Shown: piece after piece, positions 19,300 through 28,054 of the stretch
How the letters are laid out: every line of letters begins with the position of its first letter
Numbering within the stretch: position 1 is the stretch's first letter
Notes under the pieces: generated by a model
Seen by the model: only the letters and a program-made list of their open reading frames with translations
Databases searched by the model: none
What the model was told of the DNA's origin: nothing
NCBI RefSeq assembly: GCF_927798175.1
Contig: NZ_CAKMMP010000014.1
Coordinates: 1 to 64,000 of the forward strand
Source: Paenibacillus sp. JJ-223
GTDB taxonomy: Bacteria > Bacillota > Bacilli > Paenibacillales > Paenibacillaceae
DNA: 64,000 bases
Reading direction: 5' to 3'
Position numbers and translations under genes: made by a program

Positions 19300-19519
19300 C
19301 CAGTACAAAAGAACAAACCGCGCCCAGAGAGCAAATTTCGCCGGGCTGAAAAAATTTGCCGCGGTTTCTTTTGGAATCCTACCCCCGAACGGCCTGTGAA
19401 AGCAGGACAGTGCCTTCTGTTACAAGGCTCGAGCCGGATGATGGGAACATCATCAACAAAGGTGGTACCGCGGAAGATAACTTTCGTCCTTTTGAATTCA
19501 AAGGGTCGGGAGTTTTTTT
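19300..19519 (+). promoter_or_regulatory. T-box leader of the proBA(C) operon
   Basis: The conserved T-box AAGGTGGTACCGCGG is at 19458-19472, followed by a terminator (19480-19519) ending in seven T. A stem-I-like region at 19313-19371 (AAACCGCG / CGCGGTTT arms, AGAGAG bulge) precedes a GGAATCCTACC segment in which CCT (proline) is a plausible specifier. The UGGU of the T-box bulge would pair with an ACCA acceptor end, consistent with tRNA-Pro. Uncharged tRNA-Pro should favour antitermination and expression of proB, which starts 75 bases downstream. Confidence 0.88.
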
Positions 19520-19593
19520 GTTATATCAGCGTTTTCGTTCCGGGCCCATCGCCTGAAATCAACGCATTCAATTCAGTCTAAGGAAGTGAAAGC

Positions 19594-20697
19594 ATGTCCT
19601 CACGTATTGTCGTTAAAATCGGCAGCAGTTCCCTTACATCGGATGAAGGTGGACTAAACCGCGATGCCATCGCGTTCTTTGCCCGAGAAATCGCCGCCCT
19701 TATGGAACAAGGCCATGAAGTGCTGCTGGTGACTTCCGGGGCGGTCGCTGCCGGATTCCGCGAAATCGGCTATGCCCAGCGCCCGAAGCTTTTGCATGAG
19801 AAACAGGCTGCCGCCGCTGTCGGACAGGCGCTGCTCATGCAGGCATACCAGCAGGCTTTGGCGGCGCACCGCGTCACCCCGGCGCAAATTTTGCTGACCC
19901 GTACCGACTTCCACAGCCGCAAACGAATGGGCAATGCGGGCATGACCGTGGAAGAGCTGCTCAAACAGCGGGTATTGCCCATTTTTAACGAAAATGACAC
20001 CGTCTCCGTGGACGAGCTCAAATTCGGCGACAATGACCTGTTGTCCGCACTCGTGGCCAATCTCGTTAAAGCACAGCATCTTGTGATCATCACGGACACC
20101 AATGGCCTCTACACGGCTGACCCGCGCAAAGATCCGAACGCCTATCGCTATGACCGCATCAGCGAGATTACCGAAGAAATTTATGCATATGCAGGCGGCT
20201 CCGGATCATCCGTTGGCACAGGCGGCATGCGTTCGAAGGTGGATGCAGCCAAAGTGGCCACGCGCGGAGGCGTTCCCGTCTTCGTAGGCAGCGTCAAAGA
20301 ACCCGGCGACATGCAGGATGCGGTAAACGGGACGGGTAAAGGAACGTATTTCGAAACACGACTCGGGGCTCTCTCCCGCAAAAAGCAATGGCTCGGCTTC
20401 ATGTCCACCCCTCTGGGCACCGTCGTCGTAGATGCAGGCGCCGAAGAAGCGCTGGTGCATGGCGGCCATAGCCTGCTGCCGGTCGGCGTGAAGCGTGTGC
20501 TCGGTTCGTTCCATGCCGGAGACGTCGTCGAGGTCGTCGGCCCTGACGATACGCTGCTCGGCCGGGGCATCGTCAACTACGACGACGATCAGCTTCGCCT
20601 CATTGCCGGCCTGCCGAGCGGCGAAGTGATCCAACGGCTGAACAGCATCCATCGCCTCGAAGTGATTCATCGGGACGAGTGGATTACATTAAAATAA
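19594..20697 (+). CDS. proB: glutamate 5-kinase
   Basis: First enzyme of proline synthesis: phosphorylates glutamate to gamma-glutamyl phosphate. It has 367 residues: an amino-acid-kinase domain (about 1-255, with VVKIGSSSLTSDEGG, VTSGAVAAG and FGDNDLLSALVA) and a C-terminal PUA domain (about 275-360). This is the usual two-domain form. GGAAGTG lies before the ATG. A proline T-box precedes it, so expression should rise when tRNA-Pro is uncharged. proA follows after an unusually long 258-base gap that holds a structured repeat. Confidence 0.97.
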   Translation: MSSRIVVKIGSSSLTSDEGGLNRDAIAFFAREIAALMEQGHEVLLVTSGAVAAGFREIGYAQRPKLLHEKQAAAAVGQALLMQAYQQALAAHRVTPAQILLTRTDFHSRKRMGNAGMTVEELLKQRVLPIFNENDTVSVDELKFGDNDLLSALVANLVKAQHLVIITDTNGLYTADPRKDPNAYRYDRISEITEEIYAYAGGSGSSVGTGGMRSKVDAAKVATRGGVPVFVGSVKEPGDMQDAVNGTGKGTYFETRLGALSRKKQWLGFMSTPLGTVVVDAGAEEALVHGGHSLLPVGVKRVLGSFHAGDVVEVVGPDDTLLGRGIVNYDDDQLRLIAGLPSGEVIQRLNSIHRLEVIHRDEWITLK

Positions 20698-20730
20698 ATG
20701 AGATCCAGTTGAACCAACCATTTATACGAT

Positions 20731-20886
20731 AACGGAGTGGGCAGAAAGAATCTGGAGAAGCGAAGCGTTCTAAAAAGCTTTCTGAAAGAAAGCTGCAGCG
20801 GAAGCATAGGCTTATCACCGGATTTCCCCATGAAAAAGGGGATCCAAAAAATCCGGGGATAACAGCGATCGGAAGATGGTTCTGAC
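20731..20886 (+). repeat. structured intergenic element, long form (copy A)
   Basis: It begins AACGGAGTGGGCAGAA and continues AATCTGGAGAAGC. Hairpin 1 is at 20776-20794 (AGCTTTC / GAAAGCT). Hairpin 2 is at 20811-20863: TTATC / GATAA and CCGGATTT / AAATCCGG outer arms with CCCC / GGGG inside. The 3' end is GCGATCGGAAGATGGTTCTGAC. A shorter copy with the same ends lies at 53385-53458 on the minus strand. It ends 69 bases before proA in sense orientation. No open frame or terminator T-run is present. Confidence 0.75.
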
Positions 20887-20955
20887 TACGTAGCGGTCCC
20901 GTGTAAAAATCATTGGGGCAACTTATATTGAACTACTATTAAGGGGGAACTGATC

Positions 20956-22203
20956 ATGAGTGAAGTAAGAGAAAAAGCAACGAAAGCCCAAGCGGCCTTG
21001 ACGCAGCTCAACCGTCTGACCACGGAACAAAAAAATACGGCCCTGCTTGCCATGGCCGACGCATTGATCGCCGAATCCGATTCCATCATTGCCGCAAACG
21101 CGGAGGATCTGGAGCGCGGCAAACAACAAGGCACGCCTGAATCCATGCTTGACCGGCTTGCCCTGAACAAAAGCCGCATCGAAGGCATCGCGGATGGCCT
21201 GCGCCAGATTGTCGGCCTGCCTGACCCTGTCGGCGAAATCCTCGAATCGTTCACCCGTCCAAACGGCCTTCACATCGAGAAGCTGCGTGTACCGATCGGC
21301 CTGATCGGCATCATCTACGAAGCTCGTCCAAACGTGACCGTCGATGCGGCGGGATTGTGCTTGAAAACGGGGAATGCCGTGCTGCTGCGCGGCGGCTCCT
21401 CCGCCCTTTCGTCCAACCGCCGGATCGTTGAGGTGCTGACGAAGGCGCTGGCGGCGACCGATCTGCCGCCGGACGCGCTGCAGCTTGTCGAAGATGCGGA
21501 TCGCGCATCGGTGGATGAAATGCTGAAGCTGAACGGCCTGCTGGATTGCATCATCCCTCGCGGGGGAGCTTCCCTGATCCGCAACGTGGTCAACAACGCC
21601 ACCGTGCCCGTCATCGAAACCGGTGCTGGCATCTGTCACACCTATGTCGATGAAACGGCAAATCCTGAAATGGCTGCAGAGATCGCCTTGAACGCGAAAG
21701 CGCAGCGTCCGTCTGTCTGCAATTCCATGGAAACCCTGCTGCTGCATTCCGCTTATGCCGAACAGCATCTGAATGCAATGGCTGAACAATTCCGTGAAGC
21801 CAGCGTAACGATGAAAGGATGCGAAACGGTACGCCGCCTGGTGCCCGATGCACTTGAAGCGACGGAAGAGGACTACGCTACCGAGTATAATGATTACATT
21901 TTGAATATTCGTGTCGTGGACAGCCTGGATGAAGCGCTTCGTCACATCGCGAAGTACGGCACCAAGCACTCCGAATGCATCGTGACCGAAAACGCGGATC
22001 ATGCGGCCCGGTTTCTGCAAGACGTGGATGCTGCCGCCGTGTACCACAATGCGTCCACGCGCTTTACGGATGGTTTCGAATTCGGATATGGCGCCGAGAT
22101 CGGCATCAGCACCCAGAAACTTCACGCACGCGGTCCAATGGGCCTGCCTGCCCTGACATCCACGAAATACCGCATTACCGGAAACGGCCAAATTCGGCAA
22201 TAA
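20956..22203 (+). CDS. proA: gamma-glutamyl phosphate reductase
   Basis: Second step of proline synthesis: NADPH-dependent reduction of gamma-glutamyl phosphate to glutamate semialdehyde. The 415-residue protein has the family motifs GLIGIIYEARPNVT near 115, the nucleotide-binding region and the catalytic Cys in QRPSVCNSMETLL near 255. It is in the aldehyde dehydrogenase superfamily and of normal length. AAGGGGG lies 9 bases before the ATG. It is the second gene of proBAC; the repeat element in the gap before it may be part of the message. Confidence 0.97.
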   Translation: MSEVREKATKAQAALTQLNRLTTEQKNTALLAMADALIAESDSIIAANAEDLERGKQQGTPESMLDRLALNKSRIEGIADGLRQIVGLPDPVGEILESFTRPNGLHIEKLRVPIGLIGIIYEARPNVTVDAAGLCLKTGNAVLLRGGSSALSSNRRIVEVLTKALAATDLPPDALQLVEDADRASVDEMLKLNGLLDCIIPRGGASLIRNVVNNATVPVIETGAGICHTYVDETANPEMAAEIALNAKAQRPSVCNSMETLLLHSAYAEQHLNAMAEQFREASVTMKGCETVRRLVPDALEATEEDYATEYNDYILNIRVVDSLDEALRHIAKYGTKHSECIVTENADHAARFLQDVDAAAVYHNASTRFTDGFEFGYGAEIGISTQKLHARGPMGLPALTSTKYRITGNGQIRQ

Positions 22204-22240
22204 TACACAGCTGATAGCTGACTAGGAGGAACGATAAACC

Positions 22241-23101
22241 ATGAGTCAAGAACAACAAACACTGCTGCAACAAAAGATTACTTTCCATGGCGCGGGCGCG
22301 ATGGCGGAAGCCATCGTCCGGGGACTGACTTCCCGCCTGGTCGTTCGGCCTAGAGACATTACGATGCTCAACCGCAGCAACAAAAAGCGCCAGGAAGAAC
22401 TAAGCGCCAAATACGCGGTGCATACGGGAACGGCATCGGAGTCTTTGGATATCCTTGCGGATTCTCCTGTCATCGTGCTTGCCATGAAACCGAAGGATGC
22501 AGCAGCGGCTTTGCGTGAATTAGGCCCGATCCTGAAGCCGGATCAGCTGATTGTTTCCGTGATTGCCGGATTGTCCATCCGCACCATGCAAAGCATCCTT
22601 GGACGGAAGCAACCCATCGCCCGAACCATGCCGAACACGTCCAGCACCATTGGACTCGGGGCTACCGGCATTGCGTTCTCGGCGGAGATTACGGACGATC
22701 AGCGCAGCACGGTCATGACCATGTTTGAAGCCGTAGGCATCGTAACGATTGTTCCGGAAGAAAAACTTGAGGTCCTTACCGGCATTTCCGGAAGCGGCCC
22801 GGCTTATGTATACTATTTGATGGAAGCCATGATCGCCGCGGGCATTCGCGGAGGACTGTCCAGTCAGCAATCGCATGACCTGACCGTTCAGACCGTGCTC
22901 GGCGCAGCCCGCATGGTGCAGCAGACCGGCATGGAACCGATGAAGCTTCGCAGCGACGTGACCTCTCCTGGCGGAGCGACGCAAGCCGCGCTCAAAACGC
23001 TGGATGAAGGCGACTTTTTCGAAAACGTAATTGCAGCCGTGAACCGCTGCGCAGAGCGCTCACGGGAGATGGGGGCTGCTTTGGAAGGGGATTTGAAATG
23101 A
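22241..23101 (+). CDS. proC: pyrroline-5-carboxylate reductase
   Basis: Last step of proline synthesis: reduces 1-pyrroline-5-carboxylate to proline with NAD(P)H. The 286-residue protein has an N-terminal nucleotide-binding fold (FHGAGAMAEAIVRGL, residues 15-29) and the C-terminal dimer domain with the signature SGSGPAYVYYLMEAM near 185 and DVTSPGGATQAAL near 240. AGGAGG lies before the ATG. Its stop overlaps the start of mtnW by 4 bases (ATGA), so proline synthesis and methionine salvage genes are translationally coupled here. Confidence 0.96.
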   Translation: MSQEQQTLLQQKITFHGAGAMAEAIVRGLTSRLVVRPRDITMLNRSNKKRQEELSAKYAVHTGTASESLDILADSPVIVLAMKPKDAAAALRELGPILKPDQLIVSVIAGLSIRTMQSILGRKQPIARTMPNTSSTIGLGATGIAFSAEITDDQRSTVMTMFEAVGIVTIVPEEKLEVLTGISGSGPAYVYYLMEAMIAAGIRGGLSSQQSHDLTVQTVLGAARMVQQTGMEPMKLRSDVTSPGGATQAALKTLDEGDFFENVIAAVNRCAERSREMGAALEGDLK

Positions 23102-24321
23102 GTAACATGTGTACGGCCACGTATCGTCTGCATGATGATCGTGCCGATTTTCGCAAAAAAGCGGAATCGATCGCGGTTGGCATGACCGTCGGAAGCTGGA
23201 CCGAGCTGCCTCAAGCCAAACGCGAGGAAATGCAAAAACATCTTGGCGAAGTACTTCAGGTACACGTTCATGAAGCCGAAGGCATGGCGCCTGGCGAGCG
23301 TTATGCCGACATCACGATCGGGTACCCCGACGTCAATTTCAGCCGGGATATCCCGGCTTTGCTCGTCACGGTCTTTGGCAAAATCTCGATGGATGGACGT
23401 ATCAAGCTGACGCATCTCGGGTTCTCCGACAACTTCCTGCGGGCATTTCCGGGCCCAAAATTCGGATTAAACGGCGTGCGTGACCTGCTTGGCGTGCATG
23501 ACCGTCCGCTCTTGATGAGCATTTTCAAATCCGTCATCGGACTGAACGCGGATGAACTGCGCGAGCAGTTTCTGCGTCAAGCGCTCGGCGGCGTCGATCT
23601 GATAAAGGACGACGAAATTTTGTTCGAAAATCCGCTCACGCCAATCGAGAAAAGAGTCGAGGTCTGCATGAAGGCTGCCGAGCAGGCGAGCCGGGAAACC
23701 GGCAAAAAGCTGCTCTATGCCGCCAATTTGACTGGACCGACGTTCAGGCTGAAGCAGCAAGCCGAGCGGGCTATTCATGCCGGCGCAAACGCATTGCTTT
23801 TTAACGTTCTCTCTTACGGCTATGACGTGCTGCATGAGCTGAGCAGCGATCCGGACATTAACGTACCGATCATGGCCCATCCGGCTCTGGCAGGGGCAGT
23901 GTATCCTTCGCCGCATTATGGCATATCTGCTTCCGTGCTGCTTGGGCAACTGATGCGCCTGGCCGGAGCGGACTTGGTATTATTCCCATCCCCTTATGGC
24001 TCCGTAACGATGCCCAAAGAGGAAAACATGGCTATTACCGAACAGCTGCTCAGCCCGGAATTGCCCGTGCGCGCCAGCATGCCTGTGCCTTCCGCCGGGA
24101 TCCATCCGGGACTGGTTCCACTCATCCTGAACGACTTCGGGACCGACGTCATCGTCAACGCCGGAGGCGGCATCCATGGTCACCCGATGGGCACGGAAGC
24201 GGGAGGACGAGCCTTTTTGCAGGCCATCGAGGCTGCCGGACGTTCCATCCCGTTGACCGAATACGCCGCAGAGCATCCCGAATTGAAGACCGCACTTGAT
24301 TTGTGGGGTGCAGGCCGATGA
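23098..24321 (+). CDS. mtnW: 2,3-diketo-5-methylthiopentyl-1-phosphate enolase (RuBisCO-like)
   Basis: Methionine-salvage enzyme of the RuBisCO superfamily; 407 residues. It enolises 2,3-diketo-5-methylthiopentyl-1-phosphate. The motif GGVDLIKDDEILFENP near 175 carries the lysine that is carbamylated and binds magnesium in this family. It lacks typical carboxylating RuBisCO features and fits the YkrW/MtnW group. Its start overlaps proC and its stop overlaps mtnX (ATGA), so mtnWXB is a tightly coupled unit at the end of the proline operon. The usual companions mtnA and mtnK are not in the window. Confidence 0.95.
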   Translation: MSNMCTATYRLHDDRADFRKKAESIAVGMTVGSWTELPQAKREEMQKHLGEVLQVHVHEAEGMAPGERYADITIGYPDVNFSRDIPALLVTVFGKISMDGRIKLTHLGFSDNFLRAFPGPKFGLNGVRDLLGVHDRPLLMSIFKSVIGLNADELREQFLRQALGGVDLIKDDEILFENPLTPIEKRVEVCMKAAEQASRETGKKLLYAANLTGPTFRLKQQAERAIHAGANALLFNVLSYGYDVLHELSSDPDINVPIMAHPALAGAVYPSPHYGISASVLLGQLMRLAGADLVLFPSPYGSVTMPKEENMAITEQLLSPELPVRASMPVPSAGIHPGLVPLILNDFGTDVIVNAGGGIHGHPMGTEAGGRAFLQAIEAAGRSIPLTEYAAEHPELKTALDLWGAGR

Positions 24322-24995
24322 GAAGCGACAAAAAAACGGTGATTTTTTGCGATTTTGATGGCACGATCACCCTTTCGGACAATATCGTCGCCATCATGAA
24401 ACATTTTAACCCCGAAGGCATCGCACCGATCATGAAAGATACGGTCGAGCAACGAATTTCGCTGCGTGAGGGCGTAGGTGCCATGTTTGCCCTGCTGCCA
24501 TCTTCGCAAAAAGACGAAATCGTCGAATTCGTGCTTGGACAAGCGGGCATTCGTGAAGGGTTCGGCGACTTTCTGGCATACGTGCGCAATGAAGGCATCG
24601 AATTTAACGTAACGAGCGGCGGCATGGATTTTTTCATTGAACCTCTGCTTGCGCCATTTGATATTCCGCAGGATCATGTATACTGCAACGGCGCGGATTT
24701 CTCGGGCGATCGCATCCGGATCGAATGGCCGCATCCCTGTCAGCCTCCATGCAAAAATGGTTGCGGCATGTGCAAAACGACCGTCATTCGCTCCTATGCA
24801 GCCGACCAATATAACCGCATTCTGATCGGGGACAGCCTGACCGACTTCGAAGGCGCCAAAATCGCCGATCTGGTCTACTCCCGCTCCATTTTGACGGACA
24901 AGTGCATCGAACTTGGGGTCGATCATGTCCCGTTCACCACGTTCCACGATATTATGGAAGACATGAAACAGAAGCAAACACAAGGAGTGCTGTAA
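24318..24995 (+). CDS. mtnX: 2-hydroxy-3-keto-5-methylthiopentenyl-1-phosphate phosphatase
   Basis: HAD-superfamily phosphatase of 225 residues acting after MtnW to give the acireductone precursor. The HAD nucleophile motif CDFDGTIT is near residue 11 and the late acidic motif GDSLTDFEGAK near 170. A cysteine cluster (CQPPCKNGCGMCK, near 145) is typical of MtnX and may bind metal. The ATG at 24318 overlaps the mtnW stop. Cotranscribed with mtnB 2 bases downstream. Confidence 0.94.
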   Translation: MRSDKKTVIFCDFDGTITLSDNIVAIMKHFNPEGIAPIMKDTVEQRISLREGVGAMFALLPSSQKDEIVEFVLGQAGIREGFGDFLAYVRNEGIEFNVTSGGMDFFIEPLLAPFDIPQDHVYCNGADFSGDRIRIEWPHPCQPPCKNGCGMCKTTVIRSYAADQYNRILIGDSLTDFEGAKIADLVYSRSILTDKCIELGVDHVPFTTFHDIMEDMKQKQTQGVL

Positions 24996-24997
24996 AG

Positions 24998-25651
24998 ATG
25001 GGCTTTGAGAAAATAACGACCGAACAGAAACGCCGGGTGCTTGAGGAACTCGCGGATATCAAGGCACTGTTCGCCAGCCGCAATTGGTTCCCCGGAACGA
25101 GCGGCAACCTTTCGATGCGCGTGGGCGAATTCGACCCCGAGCAATTTTACTTCGCGGTAACTGCTTCGGGTAAAGACAAATCCCTGCGCACACCGGAGGA
25201 TTTCCTGTTCGTGGACAAACACGGCAAAGCGATTGAAGCGACCGAGCTTAAACCGAGTGCCGAAACGCTCATTCATTGCGAAATTTATCGCCTGACGGGT
25301 TGCGGCGCCGTATTTCATGTGCATACCGTGTTCAACAACCTCATCAGCGAATTTTTCGGGGCGCAGGGCCAAGTGCCGATTCAAGGCATCGAGTTGATCA
25401 AAGCATTTAACATCTGGGAAGAAAATGCGGAAGTACGCGTGCCGATTTTGCCTAACCATGCGCATATTCCATCCATTGCGGAGCTGGTGCCCGGCGTGCT
25501 GGATGCCAACGTTCCGGGCATTCTGCTGCGCAATCACGGCATTTATGCCTGGGGCAAGGACGCCTTTGAAGCCAAACGTCATCTGGAAGCCTTTGAATTT
25601 TTGTTCGAGGTATTGTATCGCCAACTGTTGTTAAAAAATGCTGCGAACTGA
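24998..25651 (+). CDS. mtnB: methylthioribulose-1-phosphate dehydratase
   Basis: Class II aldolase-family zinc enzyme of 217 residues that dehydrates methylthioribulose-1-phosphate in methionine salvage. Motifs are SGNLSMR near 28, the zinc ligands in VFHVHTVF near 105 and the third ligand in LLRNHGIYAWG near 180. AAGGAG lies before the ATG, 2 bases after mtnX. Last gene of the proBAC-mtnWXB run, followed by the terminator at 25701-25746. Confidence 0.95.
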   Translation: MGFEKITTEQKRRVLEELADIKALFASRNWFPGTSGNLSMRVGEFDPEQFYFAVTASGKDKSLRTPEDFLFVDKHGKAIEATELKPSAETLIHCEIYRLTGCGAVFHVHTVFNNLISEFFGAQGQVPIQGIELIKAFNIWEENAEVRVPILPNHAHIPSIAELVPGVLDANVPGILLRNHGIYAWGKDAFEAKRHLEAFEFLFEVLYRQLLLKNAAN

Positions 25652-25700
25652 AATCATGATTTTTGCTTATCCTTGAACGCTGTACTCTTCTGATCGATGA

Positions 25701-25746
25701 AAAAACACGCCTGCGGCTGGATTTACCCAGCGCGAGGCGTGTTTTT
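25701..25746. terminator. bidirectional intrinsic terminator
   Basis: AAAAACACGCCTGCGGCTGG pairs with CCAGCGCGAGGCGTGTTTTT, with T-runs on both strands. It serves mtnB (plus) and the convergent membrane-protein gene (minus). Confidence 0.92.
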
Positions 25747-25748
25747 GC

Positions 25749-26999
25749 TTAATACCGATCCTGCCGATCCTTGAACAAGAACAAGGAATCCGAATCATGA
25801 TCCCCTGCGCTTGATCCACTGGAGGAACGCTGCTTGCCGAACAAAAGCTTCAGCCCTCCCCCAATCAGAAGCAAAGAGACGATAATCGTGTTAATGTAGG
25901 AATTGATCTCATAGGTTACGAAGAAATCGGGGAACAGTTCATTCAGCTGTGGAATAATTAACCGGATCGTAAGGTAATAGGCTCCCATCAGCACGATTCC
26001 AAATCCAATCAGCCGCTGGTGCCGCACCCAATCCTTCAATATCGGCTGATCATTCAAAGGCTCACGCCCATAACGGCTGGAACACTGAAGTCCGTCGAAG
26101 AAGCTGTAGAACCAGATCAGCGGAATCATGAACAGGAAAACCGAGAGCCTGAGCAGGTCCAGGACATAAATGCTTCCAAGGAACAGGAACATCAGCTGTA
26201 TGCCTCTTTTTTGCAAGCCAAGGTACAAATGCCCTGCGCCGGGAAAAGCCGATAGCAGCGTTGCCAGCACCTTGCTGCGCCGCCCGGAATCCCGTCCCAT
26301 TTCGAGCTCCTCGAACAATGTGCGGTCCTGCAGCACCTCTCCGGCCTGTTTGCGGTGCACGTGCTGCACGGCATCGAACATGCAATACACCCAAATAACA
26401 GGCAAGACAAGCAGGAACATTAAAATGGATTCGTCGATGATCGAGGCGACGAAAACCATCATCGCGAACGATCCGAAAAAGGCGATCAGGAACGATAGAC
26501 CGCGGTGCAGCAGTCCCAGGTGCAAATGGCCCAATCCCGGGATAAACGAGAGCAGAATCGTGAAAAAACGCTCTCCCTCGCTGCCTTTGCGATACATAGG
26601 CTGTTGTGTGTACGGGGCTTCCGCATGAAGGTAATCCGCTTCACCCTCATGCTGGTGGTACATTCCGTCAGGATCCATGTCCCCCATGTTTCCCGCATAA
26701 GCTCCGGGATATGTGTTCAGATAGGCATGATGTCGGGCCGGCGTACGCAATAATACGATCAACATATCCAGCATGTTGATGCCCCAGAAGAACGCGGCCG
26801 CAATGCAGCCAGCAAGCATCACTACTCCCCCGTCATGTGACACGATGGCCAGCATGAAGGAACCGACCAATGTTCCAAAAAAGAGTAGCGGATAGATCGC
26901 GGCTTTTACTGGACGCCTCCAATATAAAAAGCCGAGTCCCGGAATGAAATTAAACAAAAAAGCGAGTAATCTGCTGCGTTCAGGTTGCACAGTCGTCAT
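25749..26999 (-). CDS. multi-spanning membrane protein with three TM2-like repeats
   Basis: A 416-residue protein with about 8-10 hydrophobic segments. A repeated unit of the form (F/S)-x-P-G-x-G-(H/F)-L-(Y/H), each followed by paired membrane helices, occurs three times: FNFIPGLGFLYW near 15, LSFIPGLGHLHLG near 150 and LSAFPGAGHLYLG near 250. The spacing suggests triplication of a TM2-like module. A His/Gly-rich loop lies at about 90-130. Function is unknown. The gene follows an ECF sigma gene and a putative anti-sigma gene by 28 bases on the same strand, so it is probably their regulatory partner or target. The ribosome binding site is weak. Confidence 0.8.
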   Translation of the reverse strand: MTTVQPERSRLLAFLFNFIPGLGFLYWRRPVKAAIYPLLFFGTLVGSFMLAIVSHDGGVVMLAGCIAAAFFWGINMLDMLIVLLRTPARHHAYLNTYPGAYAGNMGDMDPDGMYHQHEGEADYLHAEAPYTQQPMYRKGSEGERFFTILLSFIPGLGHLHLGLLHRGLSFLIAFFGSFAMMVFVASIIDESILMFLLVLPVIWVYCMFDAVQHVHRKQAGEVLQDRTLFEELEMGRDSGRRSKVLATLLSAFPGAGHLYLGLQKRGIQLMFLFLGSIYVLDLLRLSVFLFMIPLIWFYSFFDGLQCSSRYGREPLNDQPILKDWVRHQRLIGFGIVLMGAYYLTIRLIIPQLNELFPDFFVTYEINSYINTIIVSLLLIGGGLKLLFGKQRSSSGSSAGDHDSDSLFLFKDRQDRY

Positions 27000-27027
27000 C
27001 CTTTCTTTTCAGGCAATGCGATAATGT

Positions 27028-27474
27028 TTATGGTTTGGGCTTGAGGCGATCCAGCCACGACGTGGCCGCCTCCGTCCATTTTTCTGTGAAAGAGCTCCCG
27101 TGTTCAGTCTGGAACTTATGGTAAGGGGCCATTCTGTCAAAGACTCCGGATGAGAGGAAGATTAGTGTCAGGCATGCAGCAACCGCATAATGAAATACCT
27201 TGTGCTCCAGTAAGCGCCGACGACGGTTTGATCGGGAAACGCGCTTCTGTTTGGCCGATTCCAACTCCCCAATTCGGTCCATGACGTTCTCGGCAAATTG
27301 GGCGGGATCGGCAAGGCTAGGTCGCTGTTGCTGGCGATCCAGCGCTCCGAGATAGTGTTCCATCGCTTGCGGATCATCCAGCAAAGCCTGCTCCATGCGT
27401 TCCATCTGATCAGCCTTCAAACGGTTTTCGATATAATCCGACCATTCATGGGCTCCAAATACCTCTTTACTCAC
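27028..27474 (-). CDS. putative membrane-anchored anti-sigma factor
   Basis: A 148-residue protein with a cytoplasmic N-terminal half (residues 1-85, helical, charged), one membrane segment near 92-112 (YAVAACLTLIFLSSGVF) and a short outer tail. This matches single-pass anti-sigma factors, and its start overlaps the ECF sigma gene by 8 bases. No HxxxCxxC zinc motif is present, so it is not a standard zinc anti-sigma, and the assignment rests mostly on context. The start is GTG, with AAGGAGG 9 bases upstream. Confidence 0.65.
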   Translation of the reverse strand: MSKEVFGAHEWSDYIENRLKADQMERMEQALLDDPQAMEHYLGALDRQQQRPSLADPAQFAENVMDRIGELESAKQKRVSRSNRRRRLLEHKVFHYAVAACLTLIFLSSGVFDRMAPYHKFQTEHGSSFTEKWTEAATSWLDRLKPKP

Positions 27475-28054
27475 GCCACTCTTCCTCCTTCCAATGATTT
27501 CGTATCCACTGCCTCGCCCGGTATAAACGCGATTCCACCGTCTTTACGGCGACTTGGGCATCGTGGGCAATCTGCTCGTAATTTTTCTCGCTCAGATAGA
27601 ACGCGGTGATAATGTCCCGATGCTGGGCAGGCAGTTGATTGATCCGTTCCCTCAGAAATGCTTTGCGCTCTTCACGCACAAGGCGGGAGAGAATGTCTTC
27701 TTCGCCCCCCGGCAGACTGGCCAATCGTTCGTCTCCACCGGCTTCTTCGGGAATTCGCCTGCTCAGCTTGCGTTTGGCATCTATCGCTTTATGGAAGGCG
27801 ATCCTTGTGATCCAGGTTTTAAACCCTTCGGATCGGTAGTCGGAGAGAGACTTATAGATCTGAATGAACGCCTCCTGAGCCGCATCCTGGGCATCCTGGT
27901 CGTTCCGCAGAACGGAATAGGCCACATGGTACACATGCTGGCTGTATTTGTCGACCAAAAGACGAAACAAGGATGTTTCTCCTTGGCGGATTTGTTCGAT
28001 TAAGCGCGCTTCGTCAATGACTCTCCCCTCCTTCTCCACATGTATAGACGACAT
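27467..28054 (-). CDS. ECF-type RNA polymerase sigma factor
   Basis: A 195-residue sigma-70-family protein. Region 2 (about 18-85) contains DAQDAAQEAFIQIYKSL and the -10-recognition segment FKTWITRIAFHKAID; region 4 (about 135-190) has LPAQHRDIITAFYLSEKNYEQIA and the helix AVKTVESRLYRARQWI. It directs RNA polymerase to a small regulon, probably including its own operon. The start used (ATG 28054, GGGGTG 10 bases upstream) is uncertain because a strong GGAGGGG lies further in without a standard start codon at good spacing. It heads an operon with a putative anti-sigma and the TM2-like membrane protein. Confidence 0.9.
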   Translation of the reverse strand: MSSIHVEKEGRVIDEARLIEQIRQGETSLFRLLVDKYSQHVYHVAYSVLRNDQDAQDAAQEAFIQIYKSLSDYRSEGFKTWITRIAFHKAIDAKRKLSRRIPEEAGGDERLASLPGGEEDILSRLVREERKAFLRERINQLPAQHRDIITAFYLSEKNYEQIAHDAQVAVKTVESRLYRARQWIRNHWKEEEWRE

